Shown here piece after piece: positions 11,664-25,700 of a stretch of DNA of 64,000 nt; positions within the stretch are counted from its first letter, which is position 1, and the number at the start of each line of letters is the position of its first letter. The translations under genes and the position numbers were made by a program. Location: positions 1,318,255 to 1,382,254 of the forward strand of contig MNCI01027262.1 of assembly GCA_015680685.1 (NCBI GenBank), in the 5' to 3' direction. Under the pieces are notes generated by a model, which was given only the letters and a program-made list of their open reading frames with translations, ran no database searches and was not told the origin of the DNA. Source of the stretch: Gnetum montanum (taxonomy: Eukaryota > Streptophyta > Gnetopsida > Gnetales > Gnetaceae).

Positions 11664-13920
11664 ATGTCTCCCAAAGTGCATATTGTAATGTTGACCTATG
11701 TAGTAATTGATTGGATTAAGGTTAGACATCTTTCTAGGAAAAGATCTAATCCTAGGAGTCCCCTTATTTACTTGAAAATTGTTGGGAATGAGAATTGCAA
11801 GGCTCTTCTGGACTCAAATTCTAATGTGAATTTGATTTCTCATGAGATATACAAAGCTTGGAACCTACCTACACTTTAGAATAGCAACATTTTCTTGAGT
11901 TGGTAGATCATTCCATCACTACTCCCTTGTGATTGGTGAAGGACATTATGACCACTGTCTATGGGTGGTCCTATTTTGCTAACTTCCTGGTGATTCATGT
12001 TGATAACTACATGGAGGATTTTCTAATCATCATGGTAAGGACATGGTTGAGCACCATTGATGCACAATTTAAAATAAGAAACCTATACTTGAAAATTTTC
12101 AAGGAAAATGATTTTAGGAAGATTTAGAGGAAGCATGTTCCATGCATTACATACAATGACATAGGGTGTAACTGTGTGCAGAAACTATGGACAGTGAAAA
12201 GCACAAAAATTACAACATACAACTAGTCTATTGATGTGATAGAAATTCAAAGGTATTTGATAGCTAATACTAATAGAAGTTCAACAATATACATGGAACC
12301 AACTAAGAGTCTTACGAGTGCCTATGTTAAAGGCATGCATGAACTGGAGCATGTTCATTCCCAACTCTCTGATGATGAACCTGAGGAAACAAACTAGAGA
12401 GAGTTGGAGATCCCTAAAAGCTTCAAACATGAGCCCATTGAGTTGAGACCTTTACCAAAAAAAATGGAATATAGCTTTCTAAATAATGTAATTATGGTTA
12501 TCATCAATAGTAACCTTGTTCTTGTGTAGAAAAATAAGTTGTTGGAGGTGGTCAACAAATGGAAAACAACTTTTGCTTAGTCGTATCCTAAATTTCACTA
12601 GAATTAATCCTACAATATGCTAGCACTGCATCTACACATATCCTTCCATGAAGCTAAAGAGGCAACTATAATGGTGGTTTAACCCCAAATTAATGTAGAT
12701 CATCAAAGAGGAGATTGAACAACTCCTCAAGATGAGGTTCATCTATCCCATTACAAGTAGCAAGTAGGTTAGCCCATTTATGATAGTGCTAAAGAAAGGT
12801 GAAAAATGATGGATCTGTATTGATTTCAAGTTGTTGAACATGGTGACATTAAAAGATCACTTCCCATTACCATTTGTGGACTAGGTGTTGTATATCATTT
12901 CTAGGCATTACTACTAGAACTTTTTAGACAATTATAGTGGCTATAACCAAATCCAAGTCACACCAAAGCATCAGGCGAAAACTACATTCACAAGTTGTTT
13001 AGGGAATTTCACATATAAAAGGATGTTTTTTGGCTTGTGCAATCCTCCTGCAACATTCCAACTCCTTTTCATGAGCATCTTCCAACACTAGATTAGTAGT
13101 AGGATAAAATTCTTCATGAATGACTTCTCTAGCTATGGGACTACATTTTAGTAAGCCTTGGACCATCTTGAGAAACTATTGAAAAGTTAAGTAGAGACAA
13201 ACCTTAGGATCAACTAGTAGAAAATCCATCTAATGATCTAGGAAGGCATTGTTTTGGGGCATAAAATTTCTGAAAAATGGATCGAGATGGACCCCAAAAA
13301 ATAAGGATCATCCAAAGAATTACTAGATAGCTAGAAATAGTCAAAGATATGAGGTCAGTCCTTGGACACACTGGCTACTACCAATGATTCATAGATAATT
13401 TCTCTAAGATCACTAAACCATTGGTGGAGCTAACAAAGAAGGATGCTCTATTTATCTAGACCAAGAAATGCAATCATGCATTTCAACATCTTAAGAAAAA
13501 TCTCATGAAAAATCCAATCCTATAAGCACCCTACTAGTCCAAACCATTCCACATCATGATGGATGCATTGGATTATGCCTTTGGATCCTTGCTCACATAA
13601 TTGGATGATCAGAAATGTTCATACTACATCCATTACATGAGTAGAAGCACTATGGATGCACAATTTAATTACATCACCAAAGAGAAAGAATTAATGGAAG
13701 TGGTGTTTTCCTTGAAAAAATTTAGGCACTATGTGCTTAGGTATAAGGTGTTTGTGCACATTGATCATAGTGCAATCTAGTTCCTCATGAACAAACCAAT
13801 GGTGATCCCATGTGTCATACAGTGGCTTGTAATCTTGTAGGAATTTCATCTTATGATGGTAGATTGAAAACTGATTGCTAATAGCTTGTCTGAGTTGTAA
13901 TAGAACAAAAAATAGTAGGA
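11664..13920 (+). pseudogene. pol of element A: protease, reverse transcriptase, RNase H
   Basis: The protease is at 11664-11879, with LLDSNSNVNLIS where the active site DSGS is expected, so the Gly is changed to Asn. RT runs from about 12690 to 13560. Its recognisable words are a KEEIEQLL entry, FFGLCNPPATFQ (13024-13060) and FMNDF at 13114-13128 in place of FMDDF, so one catalytic Asp is lost. RNase H is at about 13555-13910 (DALDYAFGSLLT, YITKEKELMEVVFSLKKFRHYVL, HIDHSAI). The words are those of Athila-type elements. Stop codons occur in every domain. Confidence 0.82.
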
Positions 13921-14059
13921 AAGCCCATTGTCAAATCAATTTTCTAATGAAATTTTGTTTGTTGGGGCTATAACTGAACAAATACTCAATAAACCTAACT
14001 AGTATGATGGCATTCTCACCTATCTTCTACTCAAGAGATGCCACAAGAGTTGGATAATA

Positions 14060-15350
14060 GGAAGAAACAAAAATTTCTTCACTAGGTGAAATGCTTCAAG
14101 GAAATTAATGGACACATTTATAGCGTATGCATTGATGGCCTAGTCTATTGGTGTGTTCCTGATGCTGATCAACTACACATTTTTCAAGATGCTCCCAAAG
14201 ATCCTTATGGGGATCACTATGCTAGGAGATGCATGGTCATTAAAATCCTTATGGTAGGATATTATTGGCCAACACTTTTCAATGATGCTCACTAATTTTT
14301 TTGCTTTTATAAAGGCTACCAACATGATGGTGGGATGATTGCTCGTATGAAGGGACCTCAATAGTGGATTTAACCATTAGATCCCATCAACATCTTGGGC
14401 ATTGACTTCATGGGTTCCATATCACCATATTGAATGAAAAAGTGTATATCATAGTCATTGTTGACTATTGTATGAAATAGGTAAAATCTACAACTGTCAC
14501 TGATTGCTCATCTTCTATAGCTACTTAGTCTATACAACAAAATTTTGTAAATATCTTTAGTGTGCCATGTGCACTTATTTCTAATAATGGTACTAATTTT
14601 ACAAGCACTACCTTTTGAAAGCCCATGCAACACTTGGAGGTTGAATATAAATTAACAACACCTTACCACCCCCAAGCTAACAATCAAGTAGAGGTTACAA
14701 ATAGGAAAATAACAAAGATAATAACAAGAATAGTTATTGAATAAAGGAGGCATTAGAGCACAAAACTCAATGATTTCCTTTGGGCCTACCGTTCCACTTG
14801 GAAACTTTCTATTGGCTACACTCCCTATGATCTTGTATATGAAAAATTGCCAACCTTGCCTATCCAAGAAAAACTTCATACACTTTCAATATCTTGTGAC
14901 CTTGACCTTGACCTAAGTCTAGCATAAGAAGAAAGATTAATAAACCTCAACTTGCTAAATAAGAACCAATTGGTAGCCCTATCATCTAATGAGTTGTACA
15001 AGATATTCAACAAGCAACACCATGCCCTTAGAATAAGGAAATTCAAATTTCAACTAGGAGATAGGATCCTTTACTAGAATACCACACATGTATCACAAAG
15101 AACCAAGTTTCAAACATTTTGGAAAGGACCTTATGTTATCTATGAAACCTTTTCTTCTAGGGTCATGTTAATATATAAACCTAAAAGCCCAAATAAGAAA
15201 CTATTGGTCAACATGCAACAAATCAAACCTTTCCATGAGCCCAAAAGAGCTAGTGACCAAAACACCTTAACAGATGAAGAAGCACACTTAATTTTTTTGA
15301 TCTTCTTCTTTCAACTTAATCACAGGGGAGATGGCCATCCATGCTGATCA
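14060..15350 (+). pseudogene. pol of element A: integrase (degenerate)
   Basis: Integrase would insert the cDNA into the genome. The zinc-binding entry begins near 14086, including GYYWPTLF. The catalytic core has GIDFMG at about 14398, ISNNGTNF at about 14568 (the second Asp of the triad is Asn here) and HPQANNQVEV at about 14670-14692, which holds the Glu. A C-terminal domain follows with FKFQLGDRIL and KFQTFWKGPYVIYE (about 15040-15140), ending near 15290 in KPFHEPK. The same order is seen in element B. It is non-functional because of stops and the changed triad residue. Confidence 0.82.
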
Positions 15351-16009
15351 ATTAAAGTGGCTCCTCAATTCTTCACCTTTTTTATTTTTCACTATCTTTA
15401 GTACCTTTTCTTCTTTCTAAAATATTTTACAATTTTTGTATATTTTGCTTTATTTGATTGAGTTTTTTAAATTATTTTTCCTATGTTTTATTTTATTTTC
15501 TTTATTGCTGCTAGGACTAAGTGTAACTATAGCTACTATTGATGGTAACTTGTACTATAATGTTATTTGATTACTAATGTATAGATTCTATCTTTGAATT
15601 TTGGTATCAATAACTAAGACATGGTTTCTTTTTCATGATAACAAGTTGTGAGTCCATGTTTAAAATATAAGTTCCCTTTCTTAATGAAACTTGTAATGAA
15701 CTTATGACCTTGGTAGTTTCCAAACTTGGGAAGGATTAAATGGATAGACAAGTGTGTGACTTCAAGGGGAATTAATGTTCTTTGTACTTGCCTACCCTTT
15801 TGAGTGCATGATTGTTTTCATGGATTTCTCACTATTTTGCTATCGAACAATAATAGAAAGCTAAAAGTCTTTGCATGATGTGGTTTTCATCCAAATATAT
15901 TAAAATCTGAAATCTAGAAAATGTAATATTTGGAATTCAAAACACACCCCTTAGATGAAATAGCATGCTACAAGCATTGGTTATGGGACTAGAAATACAT
16001 GTTACCCAT
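15351..16009 (+). other. Element A 3' spacer, first part (cut by element B)
   Basis: Non-coding sequence after integrase, homologous in reverse orientation to 21345-22080 of element B. Both copies share words such as 'ttggttatgggactagaaa' and 'catgttaccca'. The spacer stops at 16009 exactly where element B begins, and its continuation is found at 29268. Confidence 0.8.
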
Positions 16010-16935
16010 TGATGAGTAGCGAGTATACACTATGCCTAGCCATACAAATCACTAGCATTCACTAAGTGATCTGGTAGAATTATATAGACTTTAGCTCTCT
16101 AAGTACATTGGGTCTAGGTGGTGAATCTCTCAATTAGAATCATTTTCTTCTTAGTTTCACTTGTGAAGTACAAGCATATGGTTAAGTGTAATTGAGGTGT
16201 ATGATTTTTATAATTTTATGTTTTATGATTTAAGTTTCCTAAGAGCAAGAATAAAGTAATTAAATGCTTAATTAAATTAATAATTAGCTAATATCTAACT
16301 AATCCTAACATAACCATCTATTTCCACTTTCCATACACATCTTGAATCATGCTATAGTGCTACTAGGTTACCAAGCTTTAAGCGCTACTAAGCTTACCAA
16401 GCATTAAACATATGGTCAAAGTGGTCCTACTTATGTTTACTATTTAATTGATATTAATTAGTTAATTAAAATTTATTACGATAAATTATATTAATATTAA
16501 ATTCATAAGGAAAACATTAATCTATTCCAAGTGCAATAAGGTTTGTTCAAAAAAGCTTGTCTTTATTATCATTCACACTGAGGTGCTTATGTACATCAGT
16601 GCATGAATAAAAATCCATAGAGTTCTTTGACTCCTGCTATAGTTACTTAGAAAATATTCTAACTTTTAAAAATAAAAACTAAAAGAGCTTTGGTACAACT
16701 AATGGAAAGATTTCCATAAATGCAATGGGTAGGTGCACATTTATAGACAATGATAGGATGCCACATTGATGGGTACTCATCAATGTAACAAACACTACAT
16801 TGATGGAATGATGTCGATGAGGTCATGGCATTGATGAGACCATGTTGATGAGGTCATGATGTTGAAGGGACCACATCAACAAGGTCACAATGTCGATAGC
16901 ATCTTGTTGATGTGGCCCAATGACACATTTCATCA
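16010..16935 (-). repeat. 3' LTR of element B
   Basis: The 926-bp LTR in minus orientation begins (element sense) TGATGAAATG at 16935 and ends CTACTCATCA at 16010. A TATA-like word (TATAAATG) is at about 16745-16738. The U3 part (about 16780-16920) is a dense array of GTTGATG / CATCAA words. Confidence 0.86.
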
Positions 16936-16952
16936 TATCCCCAAGACTAAAT
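16936..16952 (-). promoter_or_regulatory. Polypurine tract of element B
   Basis: In element sense, 'tagtcttggggata' lies directly before the 3' LTR. The equivalent in element A is 'agtcgtgggggta' at 32476-32488. Both are G-rich plus-strand primer sites at the expected place. Confidence 0.65.
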
Positions 16953-16954
16953 GA

Positions 16955-19900
16955 AAACTTATCCTTGAGTGAACAAAAGGAGGAACAAGTTCTTTACAAA
17001 ATTTTGGAAAGGTATGGAATTATTGACTAACTATAGACAAAAAAACAAAAAAACATAACAAAAACTAAGTGCCCATGTGTACGAATTTAGAATCATTACA
17101 AAAATTAGTGTTTTGGACAACAAAATTGAACACCATGAAAACAAATAACAACATAACTCCTCTAATGGCTTAAAGACAAGGAGGAAAATTAGATGGTCCT
17201 AGGTGGTGGAGGCTCCTAAGGTTCCAAAGGATCTTCTGCTACTTTGGATGCACATGGTTGTTGAGGTAGTGGTCATGGTTATGCTACTATAATTGCAACT
17301 TTTGGTGGAAGAAAAAAGGCATCCAACAATGTCTTCATCTTCTCCTCCTTACTCTCAGGATCATTCACAATTCATGTTGCTTCACTAATGTGGGTTGAAA
17401 TGAGAATATCCCATGGATATGGCATTATAGGAAACATCTCCTTCACATTAACAAATCAGGAAATGAACTATTTGCATTCAATATTGAATGCCCTAAGTGT
17501 ATTTAGTAGCTTCTAGTAGTCATTTAATCTCTAGGTTAGGTTCTCAGCAATCGATCTCTTATTGGTGAATCACTCCTTGAGAACGTTGAGTTTAGTTTTT
17601 GTAGCCTCAAGCTTCTACTTAGTTTGTTTATGATGTTTGAACTCTACTTTGTACAATAGGTACAAACTAGCCACCTTCTCCAACTCTAATTGTAGCCTTC
17701 TGGTAGTTAGCATTGCCAGGTTTTCATATCAAATATTTGGTAAGCTCCATATATTTACTCATTTTCTTGATCTGCAACTCCTTCATGTGAATTTTAGCTT
17801 TATTGTATTTATTCAACCCATCAAAGATAGGCTACTAGGCATCGCCTCCATATTAGAGATACTAGAGGGGCTCATAAATGTTTTCTTTCACCAGTTGAAT
17901 GTGTTTCTCATTTAGGTCTTTCTATAATCTAACCTAGTGCCTATAATGATATTTCACCCTCTCAAACTTAAGGGCCTCATTTTTTCCATATGGCAATTTC
18001 TATGACACACCTCTGGTGAAAGGCATGGACCTTCTCCATCAAGACATTACTATTTTCTACAATCAATCTTCTTAGTTTAGTATTCGCCCTAGCAAGATGC
18101 TCCTATTGTTAATGGATGAATTTATACATTTGTTGCTTTTTTGCATTAACATTCCATAGGTGATGATTTTTCAATGTCAAAGCTTCATTCTCTTGGTGAG
18201 TCTAGACTAAGTCCTTCTAGATGTTGTACCTTGTGGCATTAGCTAAGGATTGGTCAAAGATCGTTGACTCCTTGGAGTACTCAGCCTACTTGAGTTTGAC
18301 CTAAAGCTATTGAAGAGCTTCATCTTATATAATTTCTTAATTGCATAGTGCAAGATCAGTAAGGTGGGCTTTTAGTTTAGTAACTTCTACAACCAAGCAT
18401 TGGTTTTCTACTCTAATTATTTTAAGTTGCCCCTCCATGATGATGAATCTGCCCCTTACCTTGAGTAGCTCTGACTGGGTTGCAATGATGACATCTAGAA
18501 GGTCAAAGATATCTGGAATCAGTTGACTGATTTCCACTAGTTGATCCAATAATTCCTCATGTTATAATGCACTTAATCTTCTACTAATAGTTCCTATGGA
18601 TGTTTGCACATCTCTAACTACAAAAACATCTAGTACTAACACTACAAGCACATTGAATGATTTAGCCACTCTGTTAGCAACCACTTTAGCCAGTGTCTCC
18701 TATTTTTGGTGCTACATCACTAGCATAGTTGCCCCTTCACTCTTTTTCAAATGCATTGAAAAGGTAACAACATTCCTAAAGATTTCTAGGAATTACTACT
18801 GTTGTAAGAGGGACACCATTACCTCTTGGGCACTTGAATTCGACCTTGTAGGCACTTGCATTCATTTCACAAATAATATTGGCACTACATCCTCCATCTG
18901 GCTTATGGTTTGAGCCACTACATTAAGGTGGATCATGCCTAGTTGGTACATAGATGGGTCACCACCACTTGTTCCTTCTTGCTACAACTGTTGTTCCAAA
19001 TGTTTCTTACAAAGTTCACACATGCACTCAATAGTAGTATAAGATTCCAACATTGTTTCATGAGTGGGTGGTGGAGGTGGTGGTTGCTACTCCTCTTCCT
19101 AGATCACCTTTGTAGAAACTTTGTCCTTCATCATCTCTACCCAAGAAGCAGTTGGAGCATGATAGACTACATCATTAGTGTAGTAGGCTATGCCTTCTAT
19201 CCCACACAATTTTCTGATAATACATGGAAAGGGAAGTGCCTTTCTTCTACATTCTTTCTCCTTAAAGTGCTTCTATATGTCAAGATAAATTAGCTATGGA
19301 ATGTTAATATGGAATCTTTCACATAGAGTGACACATGCATGAGTGGAGAAGGCTATGACCTTACTAAGCCTCATTGTTGGATTGAGGTGAAAGGCCACTA
19401 TTTTGAAATAGGCATATTCCATCATTGTTAGCACATCATACTCCTTGTGGTCCACTGCATATCACCATTGTGTCCATTCTTTTTTTGATGTGAGCCTCTA
19501 CTTGCATTGAAATTTCAACAAGAGTGGCTCTAGTTTTAAGCAACCCAAGGACTTGAGAGATTTATTTCACTAAGTAGGACACAATTACATCCTTGATTTT
19601 AACCTTGGCATGGACTTACCTATTGTTTCACAATAGGTGTGTCTCTTCCATGTACTACTCCCCACTAGAAGTGATGATGGGCCACATGGAAAAGTTCTAA
19701 ACTTGCATTTTGACTTTTGGAGGAGCAAATTTAAAGAAGGCTTCAAAGTTCAACTCCTAAAGCAATGATTTTTGAACCTCTTTGGATGCTACATGCTTGA
19801 GGTAAGCCTCTGTTAAGGTGACCTTAAGGTTCAATCTTAGCCTAGATGCCTCATCTTGGTGAGATTATTCTATCATGGCCACTCCGAGAATCTATCTAAT

Positions 19901-20053
19901 AGACTCCACTTTGGCCTTCTCCTGAAGATGTTCCATTGCATGGGTTTCAGTTGGTTGCTCTTGGTGCTATTCTTAGCCCCTTCCAGTTCTTGGACGTTTT
20001 CCCCTTAGTTAGGATAGTCCTCCTTCTTGTGCATGCTTTTCCTTTGGCACCAT
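16955..20053 (-). pseudogene. Element B extra 3' ORF, 'putative plant transposon protein' type
   Basis: A long decayed coding region between the post-pol spacer and the 3' LTR. The ATG at 20053 (ATGGTGCCAAAGG) aligns with the ATG at 30524 in element A, and homology continues on both sides. At about 19285-19160 it holds KALPFPCIIRKLCGIEGIAYY, and element A has KALPFPC..QKLC at the matching place. The LPFP..I..LC pattern is typical of the domain often annotated as putative plant transposon protein (PF20167-like) or ATHILA ORF-1. The C-terminal third (about 18550-18300) is rich in Leu, Glu and Lys and looks like a coiled coil. The function of this domain is unknown. It is broken by many stops. 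Confidence 0.65.
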
Positions 20054-22080
20054 ATGTGATCACAATAGACAAGGCTTAACATGTGACGTGTAACTTATAA
20101 CGTTAGGTACATTATCTCATTGGACAATTACACTTTCGCTAAGTTATGAGCATTGAAGATTGATTATTTTGATATTATTTGATTAATAAAGTCACTAGAG
20201 TTTGTTGGAAGGCTTTAACTTCATAAATTCATGATTTTAATATTAGTTTATTAATTAAACCTTTGTGGGAGTTAGAAATTTTTTTAAAAATTTTCCATCA
20301 AAAACCTAAAGTTTGTGGCCCCCATGACATAGAGCTTATCTCCAGTACCTAAAAAAGTGAAGAACAAGGGTAAATGAATAAAAAATTTGAAAGTTATGGG
20401 CTCTGGAAGGTTTTGGTCTCTAAAAAATGAAAAAAATCCCCCCACAACTACACCTCCCCCACCTACTGCACCCCACAACTATGCCTCCCCCACCCACCAC
20501 ACCCCCCCTAAGGACATTTGTGAGTAAATGTGAAAAAATTGCTAAGTGTGACCATGTATTCATAGAGGTTTTATACTATGTCGATGTGAAGGGCTCTATA
20601 CATGGGATCTCATCAATGGAACGACCAAAATTTTTTACTTTTTAAAATAATTATAACACAAATAATTTTGAACATGAGATTAATGTTTTTGAAGATATAA
20701 AAATTCCTTGAACATGATGAAATAGTTGAAGAGGGATAGAATATCCACTAAAAGGAGTTTTAGGCTAGATAATAAATTTGAAGGAGAACATGCCATTGAG
20801 GAGCACACAATTGGATGTGACTGATAAGGTGCACGAAGGATTTGATCACAATAATACATAAGGATAAGGAACTTAACTAGCCTAATTAAGAGAAATTTAA
20901 GTGGATCCTCTCCAAAGTAGGCTCATGCCCTTGTTGCCCTTACATATCCTAGAACCAAGGAGTTGGTGGATCCCACAACTAATTAATGGTCATGGAAAGT
21001 TAAGGACCTAATCCCAAAAGAATCTACCTAAACATTTTGACACATCAAACTAAGATATTAAATAAAACATAGAAAATTGGTAGTGAGGTGAGGTATGGAG
21101 ATCATGAATGGGTAAGATGAAGAGTGGAATGGAGTTCCGTATTATTGTTACATGAAGTCCCTTGTGGATTTTGTGATTAAAGAACTCAATAAATTCCAAC
21201 CTTAGTCTAGATCAAAACCAACCACTTTCAATGATTTTTCATCAATACTCTAAGATAAGTCCACCTCCTCAAGACACAAGAATGCTCCCATAGATCAATC
21301 ACCATTTCTAAAAGAGAAGTAGGAAGTGAGATGGGCCTTAGTTATAGGGGATCTTCAGGCATGGGTAACATGTCTTTCTAGTCCCATAACCAATACTTGT
21401 GGCCTATTATTAAGTCTAAGGAGTGTGCTTTGAATTCCAATTGTGTGTTTTTTTTTGAAATTTATATTTTTATGGTTTTTGAATGGAAACCACACCATGC
21501 AAGGACATTAACTTCTTGTTATTGGTCAATAGCAGAATGGTAAGAAATCCATGAAAACACTCATACATTCAATAGGGTAGGCAAGCATAGAGAGCATCAA
21601 ATCCCCTTGAATTCATACTCTTATTAATCCATTTAATCCTTCTCAAGTTTGGAAACTACCAAGATCATAAGTTTGTTCTAGTTCTTATTAAAGAAGGGAC
21701 CTCATATTTCCAAAACAAGGAACACCATAGAGTTTTGTGGATGGGTGGATGACATGGACTCACTGCCTATTTTATGAAAAAGAAACCATGTCTTAGTTAT
21801 CAATAGCAAAATTCAAAGATAGAATCTAGACATTAGCAATCAAAAACATGAAGTACAAACCACCATCAATAGCAAGTACAACATCACTGTGTCCTATTGG
21901 AAATAAAGAAAAGAAAATCAAAACATTAGAAAAACATATGAAAAACACAAACTAAAATAAAGTAAAATATGAAAGAAATTGAAAAATATTCAAGAAAGAT
22001 AAAATGTACTAAAGATGATGTAAGACAAAAAATGATGAAAAATAAGAAAAAATGAAAAACTAAGGAGCCATTTTGTATAA
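20054..22080 (-). other. Element B post-pol spacer with a G-rich insert
   Basis: Two kilobases of non-coding sequence between integrase and the extra ORF, alignable to 15351-16009 plus 29268-30523 of element A. At 20437-20511 it contains a C-rich run on the plus strand (G-rich in element sense) made of two imperfect units of about 33 bases. Element A lacks this insert at the matching position (about 30120). The conserved word 'gctctatgtcatggggg' occurs in both elements before the extra ORF. Confidence 0.7.
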
Positions 22081-25000
22081 TTTAACATGGATGGCCATCT
22101 CCCCCATGACTAAGTTGGAAAGAGGAGATTCAAAATATTAAGCATGTCTGTCCATCCAAGGAGGTCTTGCAGTCACTAGCTTTCTTAAATTCATGAAAAT
22201 GTTTAACTTATTGCATGTTGACCAATAGCTTCTTATTTGGATTTTCAGGTTTATAGATCAACATGGTCCCACAAGAAAAGCTTTCATTGATGATGTACGA
22301 CTCTTCGCATAATGTTTGAAACTTAGTTCTTTATGGCACATGTATTGGATTCCAGTAAAGGACCTTATCTCCTTGTTGAAGTTTTACCTTCCTTATTTTG
22401 AGCTCATGATGTTACTTGTTGAATGCCTTATGCACTTCATTCAAAGACAAGGCCACTAATTGATTCTTATCTAGCATGTTAAGGTTGATCAATCTCTCTT
22501 TTTGTGCTAGGCCAAGGTCAAGGTCAAGGTCATAAGTCATTGAAAGTGTACAAAGCTCAAATTAAATAACAAGATTTGGCAATTTTCTATACACCAACTC
22601 ATAAGGAGAATAACCTATAGGGAGTTTCCAAGTTGAGTAGTAGGCCCAAAGAACATCATTAACTTTAGTGTTCCAATCTCTCCTATATTTGCTAACTATT
22701 CTTCTTAAGATCTTCGTGATCTCCCCATTCATAACCTTAACTTGACTATTGGCTTGGGGTGGTAAAGTGTTATTAATTTATGTTCTACTCCCAAGCGTTG
22801 CATTAGTTTTCAAAAGGTGGTGCCTATACAATGAGTACCATTATCAGAAATTATTGCACATGGGATCCCAAAGCTATTTACAATATTTTGTTGTATAAAC
22901 TAAGTAGTTGTAGAAAATGTATAATCAATGATGGTTGTTGCTTCTTCCCATTTCGTATAATAGTCAACATTGACAATGATGTACACCTTTCCATTCAACA
23001 TGACTATGATGAAATCCATGAAGTCAATGCCCCATATGTCGAAGGGTTCTAGTGGTCAGATCCACTACTAAGGTCCCTCCATACAAGTAGTCATTCCATC
23101 ATTATGTTGGAAACATTCACAAGAGTAGATGAATTGGTGAGTGTCCCTAGTGAGTGTTTTCCAATAATACCCTACCATCAAGATCTTAATGGTTATGCAT
23201 CTCCTAGCATAGTAGCCCCCATAAGGACCCTAGTGAGCATCTTGAAGAACACATAATTGATTACTATCAAGGACCCAGCAATGGACTAGGCCATCAATGC
23301 ACACCTTATAAAGATGTTCATTAATCTCCATGAAGCATTTCACCTAGTGAAGAAACTATTGTTTCTTCCTATGATCCAACTCTTGTGGCATCTCCTAAGT
23401 GAGAAGATAGGTGAGAATGCCATCATACCAGTTAGGCTCATTGGATAGTTGCTTAGTTAGAGCCTGAACGAAGGGGAGTTTATCAAGAAATTGATTAGAA
23501 AGTGGGCTCTCCTCCTCAATGTTGTCCCATCATAACCAAAACAAATGGTTGACAACCACATTCTTAGTTTCCTTTCAATCTACCATTCTGAGATTGAATT
23601 CTTCAAAGATTATAAACCATCGTATGACATAGGGAGTCAAAATCAGTTTCTTCATTAGGAACCAGATTGTACTATGGTCTATGTGCATAAACACCTTGTA
23701 CCCAAGCACATAGTGCCTAAATTTCTCCAAGGCATACACCACCACCATCAATTCTTTCTCTATTGTAATGTAATTTAGCTATGCATCCAAAATGCTTCAA
23801 CTCACATAGTGGACATAGTAAGAATGATTATGATCATACAATTGCATGAGCACAACTCCCAAGACATAATTTGATGCATTTGTCATGATGTAAAATGGTT
23901 TGAACTAATTAGGTGCTCATATAATTAGAGTCTTCATGAGATTCTACTTGAGGTGCTAGAATGCATGCTCACATTTCTTGGTCTAGATAAACAAAGCATC
24001 CTTCTTTGTCACCTCCACCAATGGCTTAGCTATCTTAGAGAAATTCTCAATGAATCATTGGTAGTAGCTAGTGGGTCTAAGGAATGACCTCATATCTTTG
24101 ACAGTTTCCAGTTAATGGATAATTCCTTGGGTAACCCTTATTTTTTAAGGATCCATCTCAATCCTTTTTTTAGATATTCTATGACATAAAGTAATGCCTT
24201 CCTAGATCATCAAATGGATTTTTTTCTAATTGAGCTAAATGTTTGTCTCACATCTTTTCAACACTTACTCTAGATGGTCCAAGGCTTACTCAAATGTAGC
24301 CCCATAGGTGGAGAAGTCATCCATGAAGACTTCCACCCCAGTACCAATTTGTTGTTAAAGGATGCTCAAGAGAAGGTGTTAGAAGGTTGTATGGATATTA
24401 CACAAACCAAATAGCATCTTCCTATATGGAAAAGTCCTCCAAGGAATTATGAACATTATTTTGGCCTAATCCTCTGGTGCAATCTAAATTTGGTTATAGC
24501 CACTATAATCATCCAAAAATTTGTAATATCAATGTCTAGAAATGGTGTCCAATACTTGATCCATGAATAGTAATATAAAATGATCTTTGTATGTTTCCAT
24601 GTTCAACAGTCTGAAGTCAATACAAATCCTTTTCTTACCACATTTCTTTGACACTATTATAAGTGGGCTAACTTAGTCACTATCTACAATGAGATAGATA
24701 AACTCTACCTTGAGGAGTTATTCAATCTCCTCTTTGATGATCTACTTCAGTTTGGGATTTAACCGCTACTACAGCTACCTCTTTGACTTTATGGAGGCAT
24801 CTTTATAGATGCAGTGCTACCATATCCATGGATCAATTCTAGTTAGTTCATGATATGACCAAGTAAAGGCTATTGGCCATTTGTCAATTACCATCAACAA
24901 CTTTTACTTTTGTTTAGAAGTAAGATTGACATTAACTATAACTAGCTTGCCATTTGTTAAGAAAGCATATTCCATTCCAACTAATAGAGTTTTCAGCTCT

Positions 25001-25700
25001 AGGGACTCCTATTTAAAGCTCTAAAGGATTTCCAACTCTTCCCACTAAGTATCATTAGGTTCATTAGAGAGTTAACGATGGATCTGCTCAATCTAATCCA
25101 TGATTTTAATGTAGGCACTCATCAATATCTCAGTTTGTTTCATGCATATTTTTGAGCTACTATTAGTATTAGCTATTAGCCACTAGGTGCCCTCCTCTTT
25201 TGTGGTTGTTGCTTATAGACACCTTTAAATTTTTGACACATTTGCATATTGCCCGCACGATATGATAGATGTACTTTTTATGAACCATAATTTCTACACA
25301 TAGTTCCACCCTATGTCACTATATGCAATGCATGGAACATGCTTCTTCTCTATATTTCCAAATTCATTTTTCTTGCAAATCTCAAAGGAGAGGTCTTTGA
25401 TTCCTAGTCATGCATCAATGGTGCTCAACCAAGCCCTTCCCATTATGATTGGGAAGTTCCCCTTGTAGTTATCAACATGGATCATTAAGAAGTTAGTAGG
25501 ATATGACCACCCATAAATAGTAATCATAATTTCCTCCACCAATTGCAAAGGAATAGTGATGGATTAATCTACCAACTTAAGATAAATTTTGCTCTTCTTG
25601 AGTGGAGGCAAGTTCCAAGCTTTGTACATCTCATGGGAAATTAAATTCATACCAGAACCCAAGTCCAAAAAAGCCTTGTAAGGTTCATTCCTAGTTATTT
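22081..25700 (-). pseudogene. pol of element B: protease, RT, RNase H, integrase
   Basis: The protease is near 25690-25600, where LGSGMNLISHEMYKAW is a shifted form of the D-S-G-S box. RT runs from about 24790 to 24000 and includes FLDDYSGYNQI, FGLCN and FMDDFSTYG (24327-24301) with both catalytic Asp present. RNase H is at about 23900-23560 (YITIEKELMVVVYALEKFRHYVLGYKVFMHIDHS). The integrase zinc-binding and core regions run from about 23400 to 22600, with GIDFMDF near 23030 and ISDNGTH near 22840. The integrase C-terminal domain continues to about 22200. Frames shift often, so no single ORF spans a domain. Confidence 0.82.

Noticed and set aside
18337..19293. Plus-strand ORFs of 60-116 codons in this interval
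   Set aside because: They are antisense shadows of the minus-strand extra ORF of element B. The homology to element A is on the minus strand.
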